From Actinomycetes bacterium (GTDB taxonomy: Bacteria; Actinomycetota; Acidimicrobiia; Acidimicrobiales; SZUA-35), in contig JAAETV010000659.1 of assembly GCA_024227975.1 (NCBI GenBank), forward strand, positions 1 to 20,487: a stretch of 20,487 nt of DNA, read 5' to 3'. Numbering within the stretch: position 1 is the first letter of the stretch; every line of letters begins with the position of its first letter. Positions 6,613 through 14,817 of the stretch are shown one piece after another. The notes under the pieces were generated by a model, which worked only from the letters and a program-made list of their open reading frames with translations, was not told where the DNA came from and ran no database searches. Position numbers and translations under genes: made by a program.

Positions 6613-7896
6613 TCAGTTCTTGGCCAGGTCATGAAAGGGCACGCTCTTGTCCGGCCTCGGTTCAGCCGGCAAGCCGAGGACCCTCTCACCAGTGATATTG
6701 CGCTGGATCTGGTTGCTGCCTCCACCAATGGACAGCACATAGCTACTCATCAACAGCTCGGCCGCCTTCGCCTGGCGGGGAGCATCGGGCGGGGCAAGGC
6801 TGCCCGGAGCACCCGTGATCTGCAGAGCTGTCTGGCCGAGGTGCCAGACGTTTGCCGCTGAAGCCAGCTTCCCGATCGAAGCTTCGGGCCCCGGGGATCG
6901 GCCCGATCGCACGCCGGCCCTCACCCGGCGGGAGGTCCACTCGCTGATGCGGTGGGCCGTCACGGCCCGGGCCAGCTCTTGTCGAATCAGGGGGTCGTCG
7001 AGACGGTCATGCTCCTCCGCCATCTCGATGAGCAGGTCGGGGCCTCGCCGCGCCGTCGATCCCCCACCCTGGTTTGCTGCCACCATGTCTCCGGCCGGCA
7101 TCGACAGGTCGACCTGGTCGATGGTCACGGTTGCTCCGCTGCCAAGCGAGCCCGATCCGAGCGACGTTCGTTCGTAGCCCAAGGTGGTGAGGGCGATCTG
7201 CCAGCCCTGTCCCTGCTCACCCAACAGGTTGTGGGCTGGCACCCGAGCCTCGGTCAGGAAGACCTCGTTGAACAGCGATCGTCCTGTCATCTCACGGAGG
7301 GATCTGATCTCGATGCCTGGCTGTTCCATATCGATCAGGAAATACGAGATCCCCCGATGCTTCGGGACATGATGGTCCGTCCGGGCCAAGAGCAGGCCCC
7401 ACTTGGCGTAGTGGGCCCCCGAGGTCCACACCTTCTGTCCGGTGACGATCCACTGATCACCATCTCGCTCCGCTCTGGTCGCCAGACCGGCCAAGTCCGA
7501 TCCGGCACCCGGCTCGCTGAATAGCTGGCACCACACGACCCGGCCGCTTGCGATGTCGGGCAGGAAGGTTCGTCGTTGCGCCTCGGTGCCGTGGGCGATG
7601 ATCGTCGGCCCGGCGAGCATGGGAGCGATCCCCCCACGAGGGCCCAGGGCCCCGAGTGATCGCCTGACAGCACCGACGGCGCGGGCTGTTCGTGTAGACA
7701 TGCCCCTTCCAAACCAATCAGAGGGCCAGTCGGGGTAACCCCACCCCGACTGGGCCAACGAGCTCCACCAGTCAATCAGGGACATGTTCGGATCCCAGTT
7801 CTCCTGGAACCAGGCACGCGCTTCAGCCTCGATATCGCTCATCTGGGTCCCGGCCAAGGCGTTCACATCGACCTCACCGTGTGGGCCTGGGTTCAA
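6613..7896 (-). CDS. Acyl-CoA dehydrogenase family protein
   Basis: This 427-residue FadE-type flavoprotein contains CQLFSEPGAGSDLAGL at 123-138 and GQKVWTSGAHYAKWGLLLART at 153-173, the two signature stretches of FAD-dependent acyl-CoA dehydrogenases. At the C-terminus, SIGGGSNQIQR (389-399) replaces the FEGTxxIQR motif: the position of the medium-chain catalytic glutamate is G392, so the base would have to lie elsewhere or the protein may pair with another subunit, as in several actinobacterial FadE heteromers. The start is a TTG at 7896 that overlaps the stop of the luciferase-like gene (TTGA); an internal GTG at residue 11 is possible. Co-transcription with the luciferase-like oxidoreductase and enoyl-CoA hydratase suggests oxidation of a specific acyl-CoA. 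The substrate is unknown. Confidence 0.87.
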   Translation of the reverse strand: MNPGPHGEVDVNALAGTQMSDIEAEARAWFQENWDPNMSLIDWWSSLAQSGWGYPDWPSDWFGRGMSTRTARAVGAVRRSLGALGPRGGIAPMLAGPTIIAHGTEAQRRTFLPDIASGRVVWCQLFSEPGAGSDLAGLATRAERDGDQWIVTGQKVWTSGAHYAKWGLLLARTDHHVPKHRGISYFLIDMEQPGIEIRSLREMTGRSLFNEVFLTEARVPAHNLLGEQGQGWQIALTTLGYERTSLGSGSLGSGATVTIDQVDLSMPAGDMVAANQGGGSTARRGPDLLIEMAEEHDRLDDPLIRQELARAVTAHRISEWTSRRVRAGVRSGRSPGPEASIGKLASAANVWHLGQTALQITGAPGSLAPPDAPRQAKAAELLMSSYVLSIGGGSNQIQRNITGERVLGLPAEPRPDKSVPFHDLAKN

Positions 7897-9002
7897 TCCG
7901 AGCTCACGACCGAAGCGGCGATCTCCTCCAGGTCTGGCGTTGGGGGCTCGGCATCGCGCAGAGCGGGAATGACGTGCTCATGCATCAGCTCCATTGAGCG
8001 GAGGACCTTGTCAGTGGCCAGGCCTCCGAGACGAGTCCAACAGAGCATGTCGGTGAAGCCGTACTGCCCCTGTATCTCCGTCAGGTGCTCGATGACATGG
8101 TCCGGTGGACCAACGACCACGTGGCGCAGTTCGACCAGAGCGTCATAGTCGGCGGATAGGGCCACATCACGGAAGCGGTTGTATGTCTCGTAGCTAGGAA
8201 CCGTCTCATCGCCCGGCTTGGCCAGGTACTTGGCGATCTTCTGGTAGTACCAGCTGACCGGTTCCCGGAAATCAGCAATGGCCTGCTCCATGGTGTCGGC
8301 AACGTACACCATCGTCAGGCAGCCTGTTCGGCGCCCTTCAGCTGGGTGGCCTCCGGCAATCAACCCCCGGTAGTAGTCGTTGCGCCTCTGGGCCGCCGCG
8401 TCCGGCGTCAGCCCGAAGACGCTGCCATAGAGCAGCTCACAACCCATCTGGCCGGCTAGCTCGAAGGTCTCGGGTGACAGGGCAGCCATCCAGATCCTGG
8501 GGTGAGGATCCTGCTTGGGCTTGGGACGGACAGGTACGTCGGTGAAATCGTAGAACTCCCCGTGGAAGTTGACGACCTCGTCGGTCCACGCCGACTTGAT
8601 GATGGCAAGCTCTTCGGCGAACCGACCCCGGGTGGTCGCCTGGTCGACTCCGTAGCGCTCGAACTCCAACGGCTGGTAGCCGCGACCAACGCCCAGCTCG
8701 ACCCGACCGTCGCTCAACAGGTCGAGGAAGGCATAGTCCTCTGCCACGCGAAGGGGGTGATTCAACGGCAATACGACGATGCCGGTTCCGAGACGAATCC
8801 GCTTCGTCTGAGCAGCGACGGCGGCTAGCGACATCCCCGGTGATGCGCAGTAGCCGTATTCGGTGAAGTGATGCTCAGCGGGCCAGATCGAGTCGAAGCT
8901 GTAGTCCTCGGCCGCAACCATGAGCTCCGACTGCTCTTTGATGACCTGCTCCTCCGTCCGCCCTCTTGGATTCTCGAACAGGTGCAGCATTCCGAACTTC
9001 AT
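7893..9002 (-). CDS. LLM-class (luciferase-like) flavin-dependent oxidoreductase
   Basis: This 369-residue protein has the bacterial-luciferase TIM-barrel signatures: start MKFGMLHLFE, EHHF at 43-46, LGTGIVVLPLNHPLRVAEDYAFLD at 71-94 and LSDGRVELGVGRGYQ at 96-110. The C-terminal VVGPPDHVIEHL is also typical. The family uses FMNH2 or coenzyme F420; the EHHF segment and the full-length alkanal-monooxygenase layout favour an FMN-type monooxygenase, but this is not certain. It is the first gene of its operon, with GGAGG about 6 nt before the ATG. A perfect inverted repeat sits 27 bp upstream, shared with the divergent TetR gene, so it is very probably repressed by that regulator. Together with the downstream dehydrogenase and hydratase it may oxygenate or activate a ketone or acyl compound (inference). 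Confidence 0.88.
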   Translation of the reverse strand: MKFGMLHLFENPRGRTEEQVIKEQSELMVAAEDYSFDSIWPAEHHFTEYGYCASPGMSLAAVAAQTKRIRLGTGIVVLPLNHPLRVAEDYAFLDLLSDGRVELGVGRGYQPLEFERYGVDQATTRGRFAEELAIIKSAWTDEVVNFHGEFYDFTDVPVRPKPKQDPHPRIWMAALSPETFELAGQMGCELLYGSVFGLTPDAAAQRRNDYYRGLIAGGHPAEGRRTGCLTMVYVADTMEQAIADFREPVSWYYQKIAKYLAKPGDETVPSYETYNRFRDVALSADYDALVELRHVVVGPPDHVIEHLTEIQGQYGFTDMLCWTRLGGLATDKVLRSMELMHEHVIPALRDAEPPTPDLEEIAASVVSSD

Positions 9003-9028
9003 TGCTTGCCTCCGGGCTCCTCGACGGA

Positions 9029-9056
9029 AGTAATTCGGACAGGTGTCCGAATTACT
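9029..9056. promoter_or_regulatory. Perfect 13-bp inverted repeat: probable TetR operator
   Basis: Left arm AGTAATTCGGACA (9029-9041) and its exact reverse complement (9044-9056) flank a GG centre, a 28-bp dyad without mismatch. It lies between the divergent luciferase-like gene (start 9002) and the TetR gene (start 9075) and covers the expected -35 area of the TetR promoter. Size, symmetry and position fit an operator bound by the adjacent regulator, controlling both directions. Confidence 0.85.
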
Positions 9057-9061
9057 ACGGC

Positions 9062-9067
9062 TACTCT
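9062..9067 (+). promoter_or_regulatory. Candidate -10 element (TACTCT) of a leaderless tetR transcript
   Basis: TACTCT fits the actinobacterial TANNNT -10 pattern. It ends 7 nt before the GTG at 9075, so transcription would begin at or next to the start codon. The AGGA at 9068-9071 is too close (3 nt) to be a good ribosome-binding site, which favours a leaderless message. No clear -35 is seen. Confidence 0.5.
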
Positions 9068-9074
9068 AGGACCG

Positions 9075-9647
9075 GTGCCCAGAGAAGTCGAGTTGCCAGA
9101 ATCGAACAAGCGCGAGGAGAAACGTGCGGCCCTGGTTTCAGCTGCGGTGAGGGTTCTGATCAGCGACGGGCTCGGTGCTTGTTCGGCTCGGAGGGTCGCC
9201 CGTGAGGCCGGCGTCTCCAAGAGCATCTTCCACTACTACTTCAAGGACATGGATGAGCTGATCCATCTTGCCATCCGAGCAGGAACCGAGCACTTCTTCG
9301 ACTCAGTACGCAGCGCAGGCGAAGGGGATTCGCTGGCCAGCTTCTGGACGGCGATCGAGTCATACATCGTTCCGTTCCAGGCCCAGATCATCCTCTGGCT
9401 CGATTACTGGCTGTACTGCGTGCGCAGCGGCAGCCTCGAACCGATCAGGGACATCCAATCACTGTTGGCACAGCTGTTCGAAGATCTGCTCGAACCCCTC
9501 GACGTCGGCAATGTGGAAGAACGTGCCCACTCTCTTGCCTCATTCGCCTTTGGGACTGTGATGCAGCAGAGCATTGAACCGATTCCGATCGCGAGGCTCA
9601 GATCAGAGATCAGCCTCGTCTCGGGAGCCCCTCTGCCGCAACGATGA
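9075..9647 (+). CDS. TetR/AcrR-family transcriptional regulator
   Basis: This 190-residue protein (GTG start at 9075) has an N-terminal TetR helix-turn-helix at about 15-62: REEKRAALVSAAVRVLISDG, then SARRVAREAGVSKSIFHYYFKDMDEL, where the recognition helix is SKSIFHYYF. The C-terminal 125 residues form an all-helical ligand-binding domain typical of the family in length. The reading frame is open further upstream, but those codons cross the operator; the GTG seven bases after a TANNNT -10 is the best start, with TTG at 9093 as an alternative. It is divergent from the luciferase-like/acyl-CoA dehydrogenase/enoyl-CoA hydratase operon, and a perfect inverted repeat lies between. It probably represses that operon and itself, with release by a pathway acyl-CoA or substrate (inference). 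Confidence 0.9.
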   Translation: MPREVELPESNKREEKRAALVSAAVRVLISDGLGACSARRVAREAGVSKSIFHYYFKDMDELIHLAIRAGTEHFFDSVRSAGEGDSLASFWTAIESYIVPFQAQIILWLDYWLYCVRSGSLEPIRDIQSLLAQLFEDLLEPLDVGNVEERAHSLASFAFGTVMQQSIEPIPIARLRSEISLVSGAPLPQR

Positions 9648-9656
9648 GGCAGGCCC

Positions 9657-9681
9657 GGCTCGGCGATCGGGCGAGCCTTTT
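9657..9681 (+). terminator. Intrinsic terminator after the TetR gene
   Basis: GGCTCG (9657-9662) and CGAGCC (9672-9677) form a perfect 6-bp GC-rich stem with a 9-nt loop, followed at once by TTTT (9678-9681). It begins 10 nt after the TetR stop codon, in the convergent gap before the large oxidoreductase gene. The T-run is short, which is common in high-GC genomes. Confidence 0.65.
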
Positions 9682-9735
9682 GGACATACTGACGCCATCC
9701 TCCGGCCGGGCTGCCCCAAAGATTGGCTACATACC

Positions 9736-12700
9736 TCAGTTGTCAGTGGCGAGAAGGGTCTCGAGGGCGCGATCACGGATGGTGGCGGCGAAGGCGAAAC
9801 GGTCCTGGTCGCCATGTTCGCCGGCCTCGAAGGCAGCCAACACCGCTTTCTGAGCGGCATAGTCCGGGTTGGAGACGCCGGCCCGACTCTGCAGCATCCG
9901 CCAACCCCGCCGACGCTCGACGCAGAACAGCACCATCTGACACGACAACACGACACGCGTTACCTCGCCCCGCTCGTCCTCGATCTCGGTGAACACTTCC
10001 CAGTCGGGGATGTGTGATCGGTGACCGGGGTCGAACACGCGGCGCCCGACCACATCATCCTGTGTAACCAGCGTGAGCATGTCGTGGAGGTCGACGACAC
10101 CTTCAGTGGATTCAACCGGCCTCCAGTGACGACGGAAGCGGGCCTCGGTAACGGCCCAGTGGGCCGGCGTGTATTGATAGTGGCGACCGCTGGCCTTCGA
10201 CGTCTTCTGGTACCAGTCACGAGCCAGGCTCGGGTTGCCGGCCAGATCGAGGGCATCCTCGTAGGACTCACCTTTGGACGGGGCGAACACGAACTGTGGC
10301 ATCCCCCGCGAGTCGCGAATACGAATCGCCTGCTGGGTCGACATGTCATCGGGTACCCCGTGCTCGGGTTGACAGGTCGTGAAGCACTGGAAGAACGACG
10401 TACCTCGGTACTCGAGGCCGTTCAGTATGGATTTGTAGAACTGGGCGGTGTTGGCGGCCGATACTTGGGCCACGAAGGGCGAGCCATGCCCGCCGAGGAA
10501 GGCCTCAGCCACCCCCTTCTTCTCCGTGAGCTTTCCTTGTGAGGCGTGACCGAATTGATTCATATCGCCGCCGCCGGGCATGGGCGTGGAATCCGAGTTC
10601 TGCCCGCCAGTGTTCGAATACACCTGAGTATCGAGCATCAGCAGGTTCACGTTCGGGCGGTTCTGGAGAACGACTTTTGACACATTCTGAAACCCGATGT
10701 CACCCATACCACCATCGCCACCGATGGCCCATGCCTTGGGTAGCTCGCGGATCTCCAGCGGGGTCATCTCAGAGTCCGTCATGTGGACCAACAGGTCGTA
10801 ATCCGCCGACGTCATCACACCAGTGTCCCGATCGAGCAAGGCGTTGCACAGACGCTCGGGGATCACCGACCGGCGGGCGTGAGTCAAGATGAAACCCTCG
10901 CCGAACAACCAGGAGATGGTTGCCCCGTCCTGGAAGAGCGAATTCATCCACGGATACGGATGCGGGTTGTTGACCGGGGTCGAGCCGTAGACGGTGTTGC
11001 AGCCTGTGTGGGCACCCATCGCCATCGCCGACATCCCATTGGCCAACCTGCCGTCGACCGCCTGGAGGTCGCGATGGTTGAATGCGTCGCGTCGCATCAC
11101 CTCACCAATGGCGTCGACGATCTCGGCATCAGTGATCTTGCCGTGGGCCTCGATGCGGGCTTCGGTGTCTTCGGGATTGTCGCCCCCGAGACCCATCAGC
11201 ATGTGGGCAACAGCCCGGCGGTACAGCTCATGCTCTTCGGGATTCTTCTCGGCCAGCGCCGCCAGGCGCTTCTCGCCTTCGGCCATCAAGCGCTCGACCT
11301 TGGTCGACAAGCGGTCGGCTTTGGCGTGAAACAGGGGGCGCATGTAGGACTCAGTGAGTGAGGCAACGGCGTGCAACACGGTCTTCTCCCCACAACCGGC
11401 ACAGGCTCCATCACCGCTGACCAGTGCCTCGTACTGGCTTCGCAACATCAGATGGTTCTTGAGCTGGGCAACGTTCGACTCCTCGGGGTGCTCGGGATCG
11501 AACCGGCCCAAGAACTTCGTCGGGGTGTCGGCCAGCATCTTCAGGAAGTTGGTTCCACTCAGGTGATCGGCGTTGAGATCAGCGGTCTCGTCGGCCATGT
11601 ACAGGGCCTCGTGCTCGCCGCACTCGACGACGCATTCACCGCAGCCTTTGCACAAATCAGAGACCATGATGGCGAACAGGCCACCGCTGCCCGGATTCTT
11701 ACGTTCGAGCTGGCGGAATACTGTCGGTGTCTTGGAATAGGCGAACGGTACCCGCTCGAACAGGGACAGGAGCTCCCCACGAGCCCGCTGGCCGATCTCG
11801 GGCCTGTCGATGATTGCCTTTGTCACCAGGTCGACGAACGGCGTGTCTTCCTTCTGGGCAATCGCTTCGGTCATCTGGGCCCGTACGATCGCCTCGATCG
11901 CCGGAATGGCTTCGAGCACGACCCGCCGATCGTCAGGATCAGCGACATAGGCATTGGCCGCTGTTCTGAGGATCGTGTCGATGTCTTGGGCTGTGCTCGG
12001 CAGAGCAGTATCGGGGCAAGCGGTGATGCAGTCGAGACACAGGGTGCATTTCTCGGCGATCCACACCGGTGCTTGTCGCCGGGCTCCATACTTGCTCGCC
12101 GTGGCACCAGTAGCGGCCGGCATCATGCCGACCGATGCCAGCGCTGACGACGGCTGGTCGTATCCCAGGCCGGCCCGAAACTCAGCGTCAAAGGTGGCCG
12201 TGCGGGCCAGCGGCATGCGCACGGGCTGTTCTACCGGAACCATCTGAGCCGGAAGCGGCCCACAGTTGTCGCAGGCCTGGAGGGCGGGCTTGCGCATCGT
12301 CGAGTGGTCGGGAGCATCGATGGAACCGTGGGGGATGACCTGGACGCGGTCGAAGCCTTCGGTCATTACGACCATGTTCGAGTCGACGACGGCATCACCG
12401 AATCGACCGAACTTCTTGACGTACTGCGCCCGCACCAACTCGTGGAATTGCTCGGTACTCACCCCATATTCTTCGAGCAGCCCCGACACGGCGAAGAACG
12501 CTCCGAGGAAGGCGTTGCCCTGCATGCGCAGTTGAAGATCCTCACGAAGCGTCGCGTGCTTGGCGATCTCGAATCCCGACAGCGAGTACACCTTGATCTC
12601 ATTGTCGATGATCTGTCGACGGGCCTTTACCGGTATTCGCTGCCAGACAGTCTCGGGATCCTCATCGGACTCGATGACGAAGGTGCCACCATGGTTGATT

Positions 12701-14400
12701 CCCTCGAGGGGGTCGGTGTGGGTGAAGGCCTTTGGATCACAGCACAATACGACATCGACGTGGCGCAGATCACAGTTCACCCTGATCCGCTCGGGTGCCG
12801 CCACCAGGAAGTACTGGGTCGGGGCCCCCTTCTTCTCGGATCCGTACTTCGGGTTGGCCGAAACGTGCACGATCTCTCGGGGCCGGCCGAACTCGTCGAA
12901 ATCCTCATTGCGGCGGGCCAGATCCTCTCCGATCTCGCCGATTATCTCGCTCAGGTTCTTGCCCGTTGTGATCATGCCCCACCCACCGATCGAGTGGAAT
13001 CGAACGGCGATGGCACCCTCGGGCAGCAGGGACGGAGTCTGCTCAGAGATCACAGCATGCGGGTGGTCGATGCCGAGCACGAAGTTGCGAACACCATCGT
13101 GAGGGCCGCTTCCGTCCTGGCGTCGCGTTTCACCGACGGCGAACTCGTAGGCACCGAGCGGGTGCTCGGGGCGGAAATCGCGCGAGCCCAATCCATACGT
13201 GCCGGCGAACTGTATGGGTACCTCGGCCGGTGTCAGTACGGGCACATCACCGGCTGGGTGCTCCCGACCGACCTCGACTCCCTTGTTGATCGACGCTCTG
13301 ATCTCCCGGCCGAGTGGATTGTCCCCCGAGAGTGGATCGTCGGTTCGCTCGAGCACGATGACCCGCTTCTTGCCACCGAGCGCCCTCACCAGCTCAGCCT
13401 CCGGGAATGGCCGGAGTACGTTCACGTGGATGGACCCAACCTTGGCACCCTTGTGGTGGCGGAGGTGGTCGACTGCGGCCTCGACATTCTCGGCCGCCGA
13501 ACCGAGTGAGACGAACACGGTGTCGGCATCTTCGCAGCGGTACTGGCTGATCATGCCGTAGCGACGGCCGGTCAGGCGAGCAAACTCATCGTATGCCTCT
13601 TGGAGGAAGCCGGAGATATGGTCAGCAAAGTTGCTGCGGCGGGCGATCACACCGTTCATGTAGTGCTCTTGGTTCTGCACAGGACCAAGCACCATGGGGT
13701 TCTTCAGGTCGATCATGCGGGGAACCCGGCGGCGAGTTGGACCGAACAGTTCGCGCTGAGCCGGCGTCGGGGAGTCGATCGTGTCGTCGTGAGCACCGAG
13801 GAACTGGCGGATCAGCTCAGACTCGTGCCGGTAGAAGGTTCGCTCCAGGTGCGATGTGAGGAAGCCGTCCTGGATGTTGATCGCCGGGTTCAGCGACAGC
13901 TCAGTTACCCGTCTGGCGATCAGGGATTGGTCGGCCGCTTGCTGGGCATCCTTGGCGAACAGCATGATCCAGCCCGTGTCGAGCACGGCGTAGATGTCGT
14001 CGTGACCGCAGTGGACGTTGAGAGCGTGCTTGGTCAAGGCCCGAGCCGCCACCTCGACCACGAGCGTCGAGAGCTTTCCCGGCGCGTGGTAGTACTGCTC
14101 GAGCCCATAGACCAAGCCTTGGCCCGATGTGAAGTTCACGACTCGGCGACCGGTCATCGACAGGGCGATGGCGCCACCCTGAGCCGAGTGCTCCCCTTCG
14201 GTCTCGATCGCCACCTTCTTGTTGCCAAAGACGTCGAGTGCCCCTTCGGCGAAGGCCAGCTGATAGTTCTCACCCATCTCAGTCGATGGGGTGATGGGGT
14301 AGAACACGCCTCCCTGAGTGATCCGTGCCTCGGTGTGGTACGAGACAAGCTGATTCCCGTTGGTGGTGATGCGGGATCCTGGAAATGGCGGCGCGTTCAT
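9736..14400 (-). CDS. NifJ-like 2-oxoacid:ferredoxin oxidoreductase, enlarged single chain
   Basis: This 1554-residue protein fuses all domains of a pyruvate/2-oxoacid:ferredoxin oxidoreductase, which decarboxylates a 2-oxoacid with TPP and CoA to give acyl-CoA, CO2 and reduced ferredoxin. Visible in order: domain I with FYPITPSTEMGE at 33-44; domain II about 280-430; the gamma domain about 460-650 (RFHSIGGWGM from R467); a CxxC at C710/C713; ferredoxin clusters C785/C788/C791/C795-P and C917/C920/C923/C927; and the TPP domain with GGDGGMGDIG (D1229) and YSNTGGQNSD at 1261-1270. Proximal-cluster cysteines fit C1000, C1003, C1134 and C1343. Classical NifJ is about 1170 residues. The extra length lies between the two ferredoxin motifs (122 residues), between C1003 and C1134, and in a C-terminal tail of about 130 residues. 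AAAGGAG lies 8 nt before the ATG. It is 81 nt after the small cysteine protein, in the diiron operon. Its 2-oxoacid cannot be named. Confidence 0.88.
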   Translation of the reverse strand: MNAPPFPGSRITTNGNQLVSYHTEARITQGGVFYPITPSTEMGENYQLAFAEGALDVFGNKKVAIETEGEHSAQGGAIALSMTGRRVVNFTSGQGLVYGLEQYYHAPGKLSTLVVEVAARALTKHALNVHCGHDDIYAVLDTGWIMLFAKDAQQAADQSLIARRVTELSLNPAINIQDGFLTSHLERTFYRHESELIRQFLGAHDDTIDSPTPAQRELFGPTRRRVPRMIDLKNPMVLGPVQNQEHYMNGVIARRSNFADHISGFLQEAYDEFARLTGRRYGMISQYRCEDADTVFVSLGSAAENVEAAVDHLRHHKGAKVGSIHVNVLRPFPEAELVRALGGKKRVIVLERTDDPLSGDNPLGREIRASINKGVEVGREHPAGDVPVLTPAEVPIQFAGTYGLGSRDFRPEHPLGAYEFAVGETRRQDGSGPHDGVRNFVLGIDHPHAVISEQTPSLLPEGAIAVRFHSIGGWGMITTGKNLSEIIGEIGEDLARRNEDFDEFGRPREIVHVSANPKYGSEKKGAPTQYFLVAAPERIRVNCDLRHVDVVLCCDPKAFTHTDPLEGINHGGTFVIESDEDPETVWQRIPVKARRQIIDNEIKVYSLSGFEIAKHATLREDLQLRMQGNAFLGAFFAVSGLLEEYGVSTEQFHELVRAQYVKKFGRFGDAVVDSNMVVMTEGFDRVQVIPHGSIDAPDHSTMRKPALQACDNCGPLPAQMVPVEQPVRMPLARTATFDAEFRAGLGYDQPSSALASVGMMPAATGATASKYGARRQAPVWIAEKCTLCLDCITACPDTALPSTAQDIDTILRTAANAYVADPDDRRVVLEAIPAIEAIVRAQMTEAIAQKEDTPFVDLVTKAIIDRPEIGQRARGELLSLFERVPFAYSKTPTVFRQLERKNPGSGGLFAIMVSDLCKGCGECVVECGEHEALYMADETADLNADHLSGTNFLKMLADTPTKFLGRFDPEHPEESNVAQLKNHLMLRSQYEALVSGDGACAGCGEKTVLHAVASLTESYMRPLFHAKADRLSTKVERLMAEGEKRLAALAEKNPEEHELYRRAVAHMLMGLGGDNPEDTEARIEAHGKITDAEIVDAIGEVMRRDAFNHRDLQAVDGRLANGMSAMAMGAHTGCNTVYGSTPVNNPHPYPWMNSLFQDGATISWLFGEGFILTHARRSVIPERLCNALLDRDTGVMTSADYDLLVHMTDSEMTPLEIRELPKAWAIGGDGGMGDIGFQNVSKVVLQNRPNVNLLMLDTQVYSNTGGQNSDSTPMPGGGDMNQFGHASQGKLTEKKGVAEAFLGGHGSPFVAQVSAANTAQFYKSILNGLEYRGTSFFQCFTTCQPEHGVPDDMSTQQAIRIRDSRGMPQFVFAPSKGESYEDALDLAGNPSLARDWYQKTSKASGRHYQYTPAHWAVTEARFRRHWRPVESTEGVVDLHDMLTLVTQDDVVGRRVFDPGHRSHIPDWEVFTEIEDERGEVTRVVLSCQMVLFCVERRRGWRMLQSRAGVSNPDYAAQKAVLAAFEAGEHGDQDRFAFAATIRDRALETLLATDN

Positions 14401-14481
14401 AAACGTAGCTCCTTTCCCTGGAATGCTAGACGGGCTGGAGCCATATTGGCTGTCTGGAGGCCGATGTCACCGAGGGCAGGA

Positions 14482-14817
14482 TCAGTAGACAACCTCGGTT
14501 GTCAAGACGCCATCATCACCTCTCACCACGCGGAGCCTGGACATGCATGGCATGCAGTAGAGACGATCGCCCGGCCTCAGCTCGCGCTTGGACCGAACCA
14601 CGATCTTGCAGACCGGGCACACGATCTCGTTCGGCCCCAGTTCATCGTCTGGCCCCTTCCAGTAGCGGTAGAACCGCCGCCACTTCTTCGGGACCTCGTT
14701 GAACCCCAAATCCTCGAGCTCGAACAGCTGACGAGGGGCCTCCTCGTCCGTCGATGTCGTTGCCACTGGTGGCTCGGAGTGGGGTGAAGTCGACGGAGAG
14801 CTGTCGACATCGTTCAT
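14482..14817 (-). CDS. Small four-cysteine (zinc-ribbon or rubredoxin-like) protein
   Basis: This 111-residue protein has a low-complexity, acidic N-terminal 30 residues, a basic aromatic segment KKWRRFYRYW at 44-53, and then two knuckles: C67-P-V-C70 and C88-M-P-C91, 17 residues apart. The arrangement fits a zinc ribbon or a rubredoxin-type iron site. The first knuckle (CPVC) and the GDRLYCMPC segment give no decisive family match. The ATG overlaps the stop of the upstream diiron gene (ATGA), so it is translationally coupled, and the large oxidoreductase follows after 81 nt. It could be an electron carrier between the oxidoreductase and the diiron proteins, or an assembly or regulatory subunit; both are inference. 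I do not recognise a named gene. Confidence 0.72.
   Translation of the reverse strand: MNDVDSSPSTSPHSEPPVATTSTDEEAPRQLFELEDLGFNEVPKKWRRFYRYWKGPDDELGPNEIVCPVCKIVVRSKRELRPGDRLYCMPCMSRLRVVRGDDGVLTTEVVY

Noticed and set aside
12722..12735. Partial copy of the same box in the oxidoreductase gene
   Set aside because: It is within coding sequence (a Lys-Ala-Phe stretch) and lacks the extended arms.
12304..13509. 401-residue open frame on the plus strand inside the oxidoreductase gene
   Set aside because: It is antisense to the gamma and ferredoxin-linker region of a well-supported gene, has no recognisable motif, and long antisense frames are expected in high-GC DNA.
13600..14787. 395-residue plus-strand open frame
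   Set aside because: It spans the oxidoreductase N-terminus, the intergenic gap and the small cysteine gene on the other strand; its sequence shows no domain.
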